Positions 46,945-57,547 of a stretch of 59,662 bases of DNA are shown here, piece by piece. Source of the stretch: Aneurinibacillus aneurinilyticus ATCC 12856. Its GTDB lineage: Bacteria > Bacillota > Bacilli > Aneurinibacillales > Aneurinibacillaceae. The position numbers and the translations under genes were made by a program. The stretch spans positions 12,904-72,565 of the forward strand of contig NZ_KE952809.1 of assembly GCF_000466385.1 (NCBI RefSeq), read 5' to 3'. The notes beneath the pieces are model-generated. The model had not been told where the DNA came from. It saw nothing but the letters and a program-made list of their open reading frames with translations, and made no database searches. The number at the start of each line of letters is the position of its first letter. The stretch's first letter is position 1.

Positions 46945-47007
46945 AGAATTTTATGGGATGCATTACCGCGGTATTGCGCGAAAGTGTTATCCGGGGGGAG
47001 TACAGTC

Positions 47008-47886
47008 ATGGAAATAGTACAGCAGATTATAAACGGTATTTCACTTGGAAGTATATATGCGCTCATTGCTCTTGGTTACACGATGGTTTACGGGATTATT
47101 AAACTCATTAACTTTGCCCATGGCGACGTCTTTATGGTAGGGGCCTTTGTAGGCTTTTATTCGATAACGGTTATGGGATTGAGTTTTTTCCCGGCCTTGC
47201 TGCTGGCCATGATCATTTGCGCCATCTTCGGTGTCCTGATTGAACGTATTGCTTATAAGCCATTACGAAATGCGACAAGAATTGCCGCGTTAATTACGGC
47301 TATCGGTGTTTCTTTATTTATCGAATATGGAACGATTTATGTGAGAGGGGCGCAACCGGAAGCGTATCCTGCTGGTGTACTACCAAGCAAAAGCTTCGAG
47401 ATTCTCGGGGTGACCATCAACAGTCAGTCTATTCTCATTCTGGGTGTTTCCGTTGCACTGATGATTATTCTGCAATTTATCGTTCATAAAACAAAAACAG
47501 GAAAAGCAATGAGAGCGGTTTCATACGATGCAGAAGCAGCCCGCCTGATGGGAATTAACGTAGATAATACCATTTCTGCGACGTTTGCCATCGGCTCGGC
47601 GCTTGCAGGTGCCGCAGGCGTTATTTTTGGAATTTATTATGTCAAAATCGAACCGCTAATGGGGATTATTCCCGGACTTAAAGCGTTCGTTGCGGCGGTG
47701 CTGGGCGGTATCGGTATTATTCCGGGGGCGATGGTTGGTGGACTTGTTCTTGGTGTCGTAGAGTCGTTAGTAAGTGCTGTTGGCTATTCGCTGTGGAGGG
47801 ATGGAGTCGCTTTTGTTGTCCTAATTTTAATTCTGATTTTCAGGCCTTCCGGACTCTTTGGCAAGAACATCAGGGAGAAAGTGTAG
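47008..47886 (+). CDS. Liv-type ABC transporter permease LivH
   Basis: One of two membrane subunits. The 292 residues from ATG 47008 (MEIVQQIINGISLGSIYALIALG) have eight hydrophobic helices and the family's GYTMVYGIIKLINFAHGDVF early on. GIIPGLKAFVAAVLGGIG (about 222-239) is the coupling segment that contacts the ATPases. The ribosome site GGGGGGAG is strong. The gene ends one base before the livM GTG. Confidence 0.94.
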   Translation: MEIVQQIINGISLGSIYALIALGYTMVYGIIKLINFAHGDVFMVGAFVGFYSITVMGLSFFPALLLAMIICAIFGVLIERIAYKPLRNATRIAALITAIGVSLFIEYGTIYVRGAQPEAYPAGVLPSKSFEILGVTINSQSILILGVSVALMIILQFIVHKTKTGKAMRAVSYDAEAARLMGINVDNTISATFAIGSALAGAAGVIFGIYYVKIEPLMGIIPGLKAFVAAVLGGIGIIPGAMVGGLVLGVVESLVSAVGYSLWRDGVAFVVLILILIFRPSGLFGKNIREKV

Positions 47887-48867
47887 GTGAAAGAAGTGAA
47901 ACAAAAGCAGACAAAAGGTTTTTGGTTATCCATTCTCCTGGCAGTTGTTGTTTATATCGTGGTACAGGTGCTCTTATCATCATCAATGCTTAACAAATTT
48001 TATGAGAATACGTTGTATTTTATCTGCATCAACATTATCCTTGCGGTAAGCTTGCATCTCATTATTGGTATTACCGGTCAATTCTCCATCGGTCATGCCG
48101 GATTTCTAGCTGTTGGAGCGTACGCTTCAGCGATTGTTACAATGAAATTACATTTGCCGTTTAGTGTGGCGCTTATTGCAGGTGGTGTTGTGGCTGCATT
48201 CGCCGGATTGCTTATCGGTATTCCGAGCCTGCGACTCAAGGGTGACTATCTGGCTATTGCAACATTAGGATTCGGAGAGATTATCCGCATTACACTTCTG
48301 AATATTGATTATGTGGGCGGGGCCAGTGGAATGCAGGTCTCTCATATGACAGACTGGACGACGCTTTTCGTCTGCCTTCTCATCACGCTTATCGTTATCG
48401 TAAACTTTACGAATTCTACGCATGGCCGCGCATGCATTTCTGTTCGGGAAAACGAAATTGCAGCTGATGCTATGGGCATTAATACAACATATTATAAAGT
48501 CGTCGCATTTGCCATTGGTTCGTTTTTTGCGGGGATTGCCGGTGGGTTATACGCACACAACTTCTATATTATTCAGCCGACGAACTTTGGTTTCCTTAAA
48601 TCGTTCGACATCTTAATCTTTGTCGTACTGGGTGGCCTTGGAAGCATGTCAGGTGCGGTGATTTCTGCCATATTATTGACGGTTATTTCTACCTTCCTAC
48701 AGGATTATCCAGAGACACGGATGATTATTTACAGCCTTGTGCTTGTTGTCATGATGATTTATCGCCCGCAGGGATTGATGGGTACGAAGGAGATTACGCA
48801 TTTTTTCACAAAGAAACGCAATGGCATCAAAGGAGGGAAGCCGGATGGCAAACACACCGCTGCTTAA
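47887..48867 (+). CDS. Liv-type ABC transporter permease LivM
   Basis: The second membrane subunit, with 326 residues and about ten helices. Characteristic parts are GQFSIGHAGFLAVGAYASAI (about 66-85), LRLKGDYLAIATLGFGEIIR and SFDILIFVVLGGLGSMSGA. The start is either GTG 47887 or, three codons later, GTG 47896, which has AGGTGA nearby. It overlaps livG by 23 bases. Confidence 0.94.
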   Translation: MKEVKQKQTKGFWLSILLAVVVYIVVQVLLSSSMLNKFYENTLYFICINIILAVSLHLIIGITGQFSIGHAGFLAVGAYASAIVTMKLHLPFSVALIAGGVVAAFAGLLIGIPSLRLKGDYLAIATLGFGEIIRITLLNIDYVGGASGMQVSHMTDWTTLFVCLLITLIVIVNFTNSTHGRACISVRENEIAADAMGINTTYYKVVAFAIGSFFAGIAGGLYAHNFYIIQPTNFGFLKSFDILIFVVLGGLGSMSGAVISAILLTVISTFLQDYPETRMIIYSLVLVVMMIYRPQGLMGTKEITHFFTKKRNGIKGGKPDGKHTAA

Positions 48868-49621
48868 AGTAGACAACGTTGGCATACAGTTTGGCGGATT
48901 GAAAGCCGTATCCGGTGTCAATGTAGAATTGTATCAGGGAGAGCTGATCGGACTCATCGGTCCGAATGGAGCAGGTAAGACGACATTTTTTAATTTGCTT
49001 ACCGGTGTATATGTACCGACGGAAGGTCAGATTACGTTTGGCGGCGAAAAGCTGAACGGATTGGCACCGTACCAAATTACACGTAAAGGCATTAGCCGAA
49101 CATTCCAGAACATTCGGCTATTTGGCGACTTGTCGGTGCTTGACAATGTAAAGGTTGCATACCATTCGCTGGCTAGGCACTCGATCCTAAGCTCGATTCT
49201 ACGTCTGCCCTCCCACTTCTCAGGAGAGAAGGAGATGGAGGAGAAAGCGATCGATTTTCTCAAAATTTTTAATCTGGATGGTTTGAAGGATGAGGCAGCC
49301 AAAAACCTTCCATACGGACAGCAACGTCGACTTGAAATTGCCCGTGCATTAGCGGCACATCCAAAGCTATTGCTGCTTGACGAACCGGCGGCAGGCATGA
49401 ATCCACAGGAAACAAAAGAATTAATGGACTTGATTGCTTTTATTCGTAAAGAATTCAACCTGACAATTTTGCTCATTGAGCATGACATGCCGCTTGTAAT
49501 GGGGGTATGTGAGCGAATTTATGTGCTTGATCATGGACAATTAATCGCGCAAGGCTCGCCGGAGGATATTCGAAACAATCCGAAGGTTATCGAAGCGTAT
49601 CTCGGCGAGGAGGTTTCCTAA
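48845..49621 (+). CDS. Liv-type ABC transporter ATPase LivG
   Basis: A cytoplasmic ATPase of 258 residues: Walker A GPNGAGKTT, the LivG-specific RTFQNIRLF in the Q-loop, signature-region NLPYGQQRRLEIARAL, Walker B LLLLDEPAAGMN, and the switch His of IEHDM. ATG 48845 follows AAAGGAGGG, inside the end of livM. One-base overlap with livF. Confidence 0.96.
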   Translation: MANTPLLKVDNVGIQFGGLKAVSGVNVELYQGELIGLIGPNGAGKTTFFNLLTGVYVPTEGQITFGGEKLNGLAPYQITRKGISRTFQNIRLFGDLSVLDNVKVAYHSLARHSILSSILRLPSHFSGEKEMEEKAIDFLKIFNLDGLKDEAAKNLPYGQQRRLEIARALAAHPKLLLLDEPAAGMNPQETKELMDLIAFIRKEFNLTILLIEHDMPLVMGVCERIYVLDHGQLIAQGSPEDIRNNPKVIEAYLGEEVS

Positions 49622-50328
49622 TGTTAAAAGTAGAAGAGCTTAATGTATATTACGGCAATATCCAAGCATTGAAAGGTGTATCGCTTGAGATTCATCAAGG
49701 GGAAATCGTAACGCTGATAGGTGCGAATGGAGCAGGAAAAAGTACGCTGCTTAAAGCGATTTCCGGTTTACTGAAGCCGAAGCAGGGAAGCATTACCTAT
49801 ATGGATCAGCCTATTGGAGGCAAAGCAGCCCAGACGATCGTAAAGCAAGGTATTTCACATGTACCTGAGGGGCGCCGCGTTTTTGCGAATATGACGGTAG
49901 AAGAGAATCTTGAACTGGGCGCATTCCTGCGCAAGGATAAAGATGGTATCCGTCAGGATTTCGAGAGGGTATACGAGTTGTTCCCGCGTTTGCTGGAACG
50001 CCGCAAACAGCTGTCAGGTACGCTGTCGGGCGGGGAGCAGCAGATGCTTGCAATGGGCCGGGCGTTAATGGCGCGACCGAAGCTGTTGCTGCTGGATGAG
50101 CCTTCGATGGGGCTTGCACCGCTGCTCGTGAAAACCATTTTCCGCATCATTGAAGAGATTAACCAGACGGGCACAACAATCCTGCTTGTCGAACAAAATG
50201 CAAACATGGCACTTTCCATCGCCAATCGTGCGTATGTTATCGAAACCGGACGCGTCGTTCTTTCTGGAACAGCCAGTGAATTGAACGAGAGCGATCAAAT
50301 AAAAATGGCGTACCTGGGCGGGCACTAG
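49621..50328 (+). CDS. Liv-type ABC transporter ATPase LivF
   Basis: The second ATPase, 235 residues, pairing with LivG. Motifs: GANGAGKST, VPEGRRVFANMTVEENL, LSGGEQQMLAMGRALM, LLLLDEPSMGLAP and VEQN in place of the usual switch His, as in the LivF group. It starts at the TAATG junction with livG and is the last gene of the operon. Confidence 0.96.
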   Translation: MLKVEELNVYYGNIQALKGVSLEIHQGEIVTLIGANGAGKSTLLKAISGLLKPKQGSITYMDQPIGGKAAQTIVKQGISHVPEGRRVFANMTVEENLELGAFLRKDKDGIRQDFERVYELFPRLLERRKQLSGTLSGGEQQMLAMGRALMARPKLLLLDEPSMGLAPLLVKTIFRIIEEINQTGTTILLVEQNANMALSIANRAYVIETGRVVLSGTASELNESDQIKMAYLGGH

Positions 50329-50368
50329 GCCATCCCTTGTGCTTGGTGCAGGTATATAAGCTATACCC

Positions 50369-50382
50369 AATCAACAGGCGTG
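50369..50382 (+). repeat. Dispersed intergenic motif, copy 3
   Basis: AATCAACAGGCGTG, identical to the copies at 45 and (inverted) 59634. Here TCAACA lies exactly 17 bases before TATAAT (50394-50399), so in this copy it may serve as a -35 region. Confidence 0.6.
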
Positions 50383-50422
50383 GTTTTTCATATATAATCG
50401 ATTTTTATAGAGTATGACAGGC

Positions 50423-50460
50423 CGTCTTCCGACATAATAGATAGGAAGACGTTTTTTTTT
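50423..50460 (+). terminator. Intrinsic terminator between livF and yerB
   Basis: CGTCTTCC pairs with GGAAGACG and is followed by nine T. It is the only convincing terminator after livF, yet lies downstream of a plausible promoter (TCAACA-N17-TATAAT) and only 31 bases before the yerB ATG. It could also attenuate yerB. Confidence 0.9.
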
Positions 50461-50491
50461 GGATAAGAGATTACGAGAAAGAAGGGGAAAT

Positions 50492-51520
50492 ATGACATAT
50501 AAGAAAACAGCCGCATTGTTGCTGACAGCCGCGCTTGCTGCAACAGTTGCAGGATGCAGTAGGCAAGCTGAACCTACGCCACAAGATAATCAGGCTGTTC
50601 CGGTACAAAAAGCACAGAACCAGGTACCGGAAATAACAGCGCCACTGACCGGTTTGCCGGCGGAGGTACAGAGTACGGACCGGGTTGTTATGGTTATGAT
50701 TAATAATCATAACAAAGCAAGACCTCAATCCGGTCTGGACAAGGCGGATATGGTATACGAGATGCTGGAAGAAGGGCTAATTACGCGTTTTATGGCATTT
50801 TATCAGAGCCATTCGCCGGAGATTGTTGGTCCCGTGCGCAGCATTCGTCCTTATAATATCGAGATTGGACAAGGGTTTGACGCTATTATGTCCCATGCAG
50901 GCGGCAGCGTCGCTGCGCTTAGCATTATTCGCAATGGAAATTATGCAGACATGGATGAGATTTACGCTTATCCGAAAGCGTACTGGCGTGACAAATCACG
51001 CAAGGCACCGCATAATTTGTATACAAGCATTGAAAAGCTGCGTAAAGGAGCGTCCGAAAAAGGATACAACCTGGGTGGGGATGTGCCTGTATTCACATTT
51101 ATGAAAGAAGAGGATGTTGTACAAGGGGAGGCGGGAACTAAGATAAGTGTGCGGTATTCTAAACGGAATACAGCCGGGTACGAGTACGACCCGAATACAA
51201 AACAATATATGCGGCTCACGGCAGGTAAACCGCATATGGATAAGGAAACAGGTAAACAATTGACCGCGACGAATGTGCTCGTTATTGCGGCGCGACACCG
51301 TACGCTTGATGGTGAAGGTCGTCTGGAAATTGATACCGTAGGACCTGGCGAAGGTTATCTCTTCCAACGAGGGCAGGCGCGTAAGATAACATGGGAGCGC
51401 AGGGACGGAGCGATTCGTGCCTATCAGGACGGCGCTGAGCTGCCGATGTATCCGGGAACAACATGGGTGAATGTTGTTCCGACCACCCCTTCGTTTGCTG
51501 AGCATCTGACGTTCGAGTAG
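50492..51520 (+). CDS. DUF3048 lipoprotein YerB
   Basis: A 342-residue exported lipoprotein: signal peptide with lipobox TVAGC (Cys22), a Pro/Gln-rich linker, then the two DUF3048 lobes. The first has VMVMINNHNKARPQSGLDKA, GLITRFMAFYQSH and GPVRSIRPYNIE. The second ends YPGTTWVNVVP. Biochemical function is unknown. Its place just before yerC, pcrB, pcrA and ligA is the same as in B. subtilis. ATG 50492 follows GAAGGGGAAAT; the earlier TTG-type starts would precede the ribosome site. Confidence 0.93.
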   Translation: MTYKKTAALLLTAALAATVAGCSRQAEPTPQDNQAVPVQKAQNQVPEITAPLTGLPAEVQSTDRVVMVMINNHNKARPQSGLDKADMVYEMLEEGLITRFMAFYQSHSPEIVGPVRSIRPYNIEIGQGFDAIMSHAGGSVAALSIIRNGNYADMDEIYAYPKAYWRDKSRKAPHNLYTSIEKLRKGASEKGYNLGGDVPVFTFMKEEDVVQGEAGTKISVRYSKRNTAGYEYDPNTKQYMRLTAGKPHMDKETGKQLTATNVLVIAARHRTLDGEGRLEIDTVGPGEGYLFQRGQARKITWERRDGAIRAYQDGAELPMYPGTTWVNVVPTTPSFAEHLTFE

Positions 51521-51664
51521 CGGACGTCTGTTTTACCGGAAAACGTTTTCCTTGTCAAACTGTGGTGAATTTCATATTATAAAAATAGCTCATGCTTTAC
51601 TTCTTAAATAATGTAAAGCGGTACTTGCTGAAAGAGTAGTGTGCCCGGAACGGAGGGAAAGTCG

Positions 51665-51967
51665 GTGCAATTGGATAAAATCAAAGGCAAAGAGCTGGAA
51701 CAGCTGTTTGAAGTGATTCTGTCATTGGATTCGATGGAAGATTGTTATTTATTCTTTGATGATTTATGCACGGTAAATGAAATGAAGTCGATGGCGCAGC
51801 GCCTGGAAGTGGCACGGATGTTGCGTGACAAACAAACATACAGTCAAATTGAAGAAGAGACCGGTGCAAGCACGGCGACCATCTCCCGTGTGAAACGATG
51901 CCTTAACTATGGTAATGGTGGATATATGGCGGCGCTGGAGCGGCTGGACGATAAGAAAAAAGCATAA
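51665..51967 (+). CDS. YerC/TrpR-superfamily DNA-binding protein
   Basis: A 100-residue protein from GTG 51665 (MQLDKIKGKELEQLF), with GGAGGGAAAG just before; an earlier in-frame GTG would precede that site. It is all-helical, with a helix-turn-helix in TYSQIEEETGASTATISRVK (about 60-79), the TrpR-like fold of YerC. No ligand or target genes are evident from sequence. It is conserved next to yerB and pcrB across Bacillales. Confidence 0.93.
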   Translation: MQLDKIKGKELEQLFEVILSLDSMEDCYLFFDDLCTVNEMKSMAQRLEVARMLRDKQTYSQIEEETGASTATISRVKRCLNYGNGGYMAALERLDDKKKA

Positions 51968-52025
51968 GGTGAAACCTTCACTCGGTGAGGGATTTTTCCC
52001 GTTAAGACGGGATAAAGAGCGATAT

Positions 52026-52069
52026 GCACCTGTTTTTCAGGCAAAACTGGAAGACAGGTGCTTTCTTTT
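52026..52069 (+). terminator. Hairpin terminator after yerC
   Basis: GCACCTGT pairs with ACAGGTGC, with an inner CAG/CTG pair, followed by TTTCTTTT. It would separate yerB-yerC from pcrB. Confidence 0.75.
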
Positions 52070-52128
52070 GTATGGTAATGCGTAACAAGTGAAAGCAGGA
52101 TTACACGGCAAAGAGGAGGAAAGAAACG

Positions 52129-52821
52129 ATGGACATGGATAAATGGCGACACATATTTAAACTGGATCCCGACAAAGAAATAGATGACGGAATGCTTGAA
52201 GCCGTATGTGAATCAGGCACCGATGCGATTATTGTCGGAGGTACGACAAATATAACGTTTGATAATACGATTGATTTGTTGAGTCGGATCCGTCGGTATG
52301 CCGTGCCTTGTGTGCTGGAAGTCTCCGATGTAGACGCTATTGTGCCAGGCTTTGACGCATACTTTATCCCGGTGGTACTGAACGCACAAAATCCGGAATG
52401 GATTTTCAATATGCATGTAAAAGGATTGGAGGAACATGGTCCGTTTATTAAATGGGATGAAGTGTTTGTGGAAGGATATGTGGTCGGTAATGAAGATTCG
52501 GCGGTAGCGAAATTGACTGAAAGCCGTACCAATATTACGGAGGAAGGGATGAAAGCTTACGCCCGTCTCGCGGATCAAATGCTGAAGCTTCCTATTCTTT
52601 ATATTGAATTCAGCGGGAGCTATGGAAATCCAGCCCTTGTACAGGCGGCGCAGAAGGTTGTACATAACAGCAGAGTTTTTTATGGCGGAGGGATTCGCAG
52701 CATAGAGCAGGCAATAGAGATGGCACAGTGGGCCGATACTGTCGTGATCGGGAATATCATCTATGAAGACATAACACAAGCATTAGCCACGGTAAAGGCG
52801 GTTAAGTCCGTTGGAAGATAG
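52129..52821 (+). CDS. Heptaprenylglyceryl phosphate synthase PcrB
   Basis: A TIM-barrel prenyltransferase of 230 residues that joins heptaprenyl diphosphate to sn-glycerol-1-phosphate, an archaea-like lipid step known in Bacillales. Phosphate-binding and product motifs YIEFSGSYGN (about 163-172) and VFYGGGIRSIEQA are present, with the N-terminal KLDPDKEIDD. Strong AGAGGAGGAAAG ribosome site. Followed after 97 bases by pcrA. Confidence 0.95.
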   Translation: MDMDKWRHIFKLDPDKEIDDGMLEAVCESGTDAIIVGGTTNITFDNTIDLLSRIRRYAVPCVLEVSDVDAIVPGFDAYFIPVVLNAQNPEWIFNMHVKGLEEHGPFIKWDEVFVEGYVVGNEDSAVAKLTESRTNITEEGMKAYARLADQMLKLPILYIEFSGSYGNPALVQAAQKVVHNSRVFYGGGIRSIEQAIEMAQWADTVVIGNIIYEDITQALATVKAVKSVGR

Positions 52822-52874
52822 TACGGTCGAAAATTGACGAAGAAATCGGCGGACAAATAGGAATGAATGTTTGC

Positions 52875-52880
52875 TATAAT
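52875..52880 (+). promoter_or_regulatory. Extended -10 promoter of pcrA-ligA
   Basis: TTGCTATAAT gives a TATAAT preceded by TGn, an extended -10 that can work with a poor -35. GGACAA 18 bases upstream is the only -35 candidate. Confidence 0.5.
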
Positions 52881-52918
52881 GACAAAGAAATGTTTGCATG
52901 GGAAAGGAGTTGTCCGCC

Positions 52919-55162
52919 TTGTTTATAAATGGAGAAGACGCGCTGCAAGGACTGAATCCGCAGCAGAAGGAAGCCGTACTGGCAACGGATGGGCCACTTT
53001 TGCTCCTAGCCGGAGCAGGCAGTGGAAAGACGCGGGTGCTGACGCAGCGCATCGCGTATTTGTTGAGCGAAAAAAACGTAGCACCGTGGAGCATTCTAGC
53101 GATTACTTTTACAAATAAAGCTGCCCGTGAGATGAAAGATCGGGTTTCAGCGATTGTGGGGCCAGATGCCGAAGATATCTGGATTTCGACCTTTCACTCT
53201 ATGTGTGTGCGCATATTGCGGCGTGATATTGATCACATTGGGTATAACCGCAACTTTACGATTCTGGATTCAAGCGATCAGCTCTCGGTTGTTAAGCAAT
53301 GCCTAAAAGATTTGAATATCGATCCGAAGAAATTCGATCCGCGAGCCGTGCTGGGGTTCATGAGCACAGCAAAAAATGAACTGAAGACACCAGAGCAATA
53401 TGGAGATATAGCTATGGGGCCAGTGGAACAGGTGGCTCAGCGGGTATATACCTTGTATCAGAAAAAGCTTAAAAGTAACAATTCACTTGATTTCGATGAT
53501 TTGATCATGAAAACTATTCAATTGTTCGAAGAAATGCCAGAGGTATTACAATTCTATCAGAAGAAATTCCGCTACATACATGTTGATGAGTATCAGGATA
53601 CGAATCGGGCGCAATATATGCTAGTGAAAATGTTAGCGGCAGGACATAAAAATATTTGTGTGGTCGGAGACTCTGATCAGTCCATCTATCGCTGGCGGGG
53701 GGCTGACATTACCAACATTTTAAACTTCGAGAAGGATTATCCGAATGCACGCACAATATTATTGGAGCAGAATTACCGTTCCACGAAGAAAATTCTCGAA
53801 GCTGCTAACAAAGTAATAAGTAATAATTTTGGTCGCAAGCCGAAAAATCTATGGACAGAAAACGATGATGGAGCCGCTATCCGTTACTATACAGCAGACA
53901 GCGAACATTCGGAGGCATATTATATTGTCGACCAAATCCAGAAAGCGGTGGATCGCGGACGTACATATCGTGATGTGGCGATTTTGTACCGAACGAATGC
54001 ACAATCCCGTGTAATAGAGGAAGTGTTCGTCAAGTCAGGCATTCCGTACAATATCGTGGGAGGCACGAAATTCTACGATCGCAAAGAGATTAAAGATATG
54101 CTGGCGTATTTACGTCTAATCTCCAACCCGGATGATGATTTGAGCCTGACCAGGATTATCAATGTACCGAAGCGAGGTATCGGTGCGGGAACAGTGGAGA
54201 AAATCGCGACCTATGCGGCCCAGCAAGGTATCTCTATGTACAGGGCCATCCAGGAAGTGGATCAGATAGGACTAAGCGCACGTTTCACTGACTCGGTGGT
54301 GAAATTTGCTCGCCTGATTGCCGAACTGGAAAGCATGCAGGAATACCTTAGCGTGACGGAATTGACGGAAGAGGTGCTCAAGCGTACCGAATACCGGGAG
54401 GAATTGCGGCGTGAAGGCACGCTTGAGGCGCGCAGCCGTATCGAGAATATTGAGGAATTTCTTTCCGTTACGATGGAATTTGAGCGTACCAATGAGGATA
54501 AGACACTTGTGGCATTCCTGACTGATCTTGCGCTTGTAGCTGACATTGACAAGCTTGATGAAACAGAAGAAGACAAAGGCAATGCAGTCGTCATGATGAC
54601 ATTGCACAGTGCAAAGGGGCTTGAATTCCCGATGGTCTTTCTGGCCGGAATGGAAGAAGGTATCTTCCCTCATTCCCGAGCGCTTCTTGAAGAAGTCGAG
54701 ATGGAGGAAGAGCGTCGTCTTGCATATGTAGGTATTACGCGGGCTGAACAGGAGCTATTCTTGACTAGGGCGCTGATGCGAACGCTATACGGCCAGACCA
54801 AAATGAATGCACCATCTCGTTTTATTGAAGAGATTCCTGAACACCTCATTCAATCGGAAGGTACAGTGCAGGAAAGGCTGGCATCTCGTGCCGGGCGGAT
54901 GGCACAGCCACAGCAGCGCAGCGGAGTCGTATCGATGCGTTCGCAACAACCGACAGGCGTAGCATCGACGGCTTCAAGCGGACAAGGTGCAGAGACGATG
55001 GATTGGAAGGCCGGTGATAAGGTTGCACATGGCAAGTGGGGCACCGGTACAGTTGTATCTATTAAAGGGAGCGGACAGGATTTGGAGTTGACGATCGCAT
55101 TTCCGAATCCAACCGGATTAAAGAAATTGCTAGCCAAGTTTGCGCCGATTAAAAAAGTATAG
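52919..55162 (+). CDS. ATP-dependent DNA helicase PcrA
   Basis: A UvrD/Rep-family 3'-5' helicase, essential in Bacillales, that clears RNA polymerase and recombinase from DNA. It has 747 residues from TTG 52919 ([16 protein letters not shown]); AAAGGAG lies nine bases before, while the upstream ATG 52898 sits before that site. Helicase motifs in order: [12 protein letters not shown] (I), [11 protein letters not shown] (Ia), HVDEYQDTN (II), [13 protein letters not shown] (III), NYRSTKKIL (IV), [13 protein letters not shown] (V) and [10 protein letters not shown] (VI). The C-terminal [19 protein letters not shown] segment is the RNA-polymerase-interacting Tudor-like domain. Confidence 0.97.
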   Translation: MFINGEDALQGLNPQQKEAVLATDGPLLLLAGAGSGKTRVLTQRIAYLLSEKNVAPWSILAITFTNKAAREMKDRVSAIVGPDAEDIWISTFHSMCVRILRRDIDHIGYNRNFTILDSSDQLSVVKQCLKDLNIDPKKFDPRAVLGFMSTAKNELKTPEQYGDIAMGPVEQVAQRVYTLYQKKLKSNNSLDFDDLIMKTIQLFEEMPEVLQFYQKKFRYIHVDEYQDTNRAQYMLVKMLAAGHKNICVVGDSDQSIYRWRGADITNILNFEKDYPNARTILLEQNYRSTKKILEAANKVISNNFGRKPKNLWTENDDGAAIRYYTADSEHSEAYYIVDQIQKAVDRGRTYRDVAILYRTNAQSRVIEEVFVKSGIPYNIVGGTKFYDRKEIKDMLAYLRLISNPDDDLSLTRIINVPKRGIGAGTVEKIATYAAQQGISMYRAIQEVDQIGLSARFTDSVVKFARLIAELESMQEYLSVTELTEEVLKRTEYREELRREGTLEARSRIENIEEFLSVTMEFERTNEDKTLVAFLTDLALVADIDKLDETEEDKGNAVVMMTLHSAKGLEFPMVFLAGMEEGIFPHSRALLEEVEMEEERRLAYVGITRAEQELFLTRALMRTLYGQTKMNAPSRFIEEIPEHLIQSEGTVQERLASRAGRMAQPQQRSGVVSMRSQQPTGVASTASSGQGAETMDWKAGDKVAHGKWGTGTVVSIKGSGQDLELTIAFPNPTGLKKLLAKFAPIKKV

Positions 55163-57220
<2,058 letters not shown>

Positions 57221-57547
57221 AAAATAGGAAGGTGTCCCCATAGCCAATATCTTTTGTTTTCTTCCTTACATTTATTATATAAACATAATGGCATGGTTTT
57301 TGCTTTGTGAGATATAGCGAGAACAAAAAACTCGTGAGAGACAGACTCACTCGAATCCCCGCGTTTCTGTGGAGTTCGTACTTTCATCATGGCCAGATTA
57401 CAGCGAATGCCGCTTCTAACGTAATTTTTGAATTTATTACTCATCTTGCGCTTAAGAAAAAAGCAGAGAAAGAAGCGTAGCATATGCTGAAAATACGTAA
57501 ATGCGAACAAACAGGGCGGGATATAGTTTCCGCCCTGTTTGTTATAG
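57221..57547. other. Intergenic region between ligA and the chemoreceptor
   Basis: About 330 bases. A perfect 14-base-pair hairpin near its right end is the likely terminator for both sides. A leftward open frame of 97 codons crosses the region but begins inside that hairpin at a TTG and lacks a ribosome site. A shorter start inside it (ATGATGAAAGT, leftward) has no clear ribosome site either. I do not call a gene. Confidence 0.5.
57506..57543. terminator. Bidirectional hairpin terminator
   Basis: AACAAACAGGGCGG and CCGCCCTGTTTGTT form a perfect 14-base-pair stem around a 10-base loop. T-tracts are interrupted (TGTTTGTT) on both sides, so efficiency is uncertain. It lies five bases past the chemoreceptor stop. 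Confidence 0.75.
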
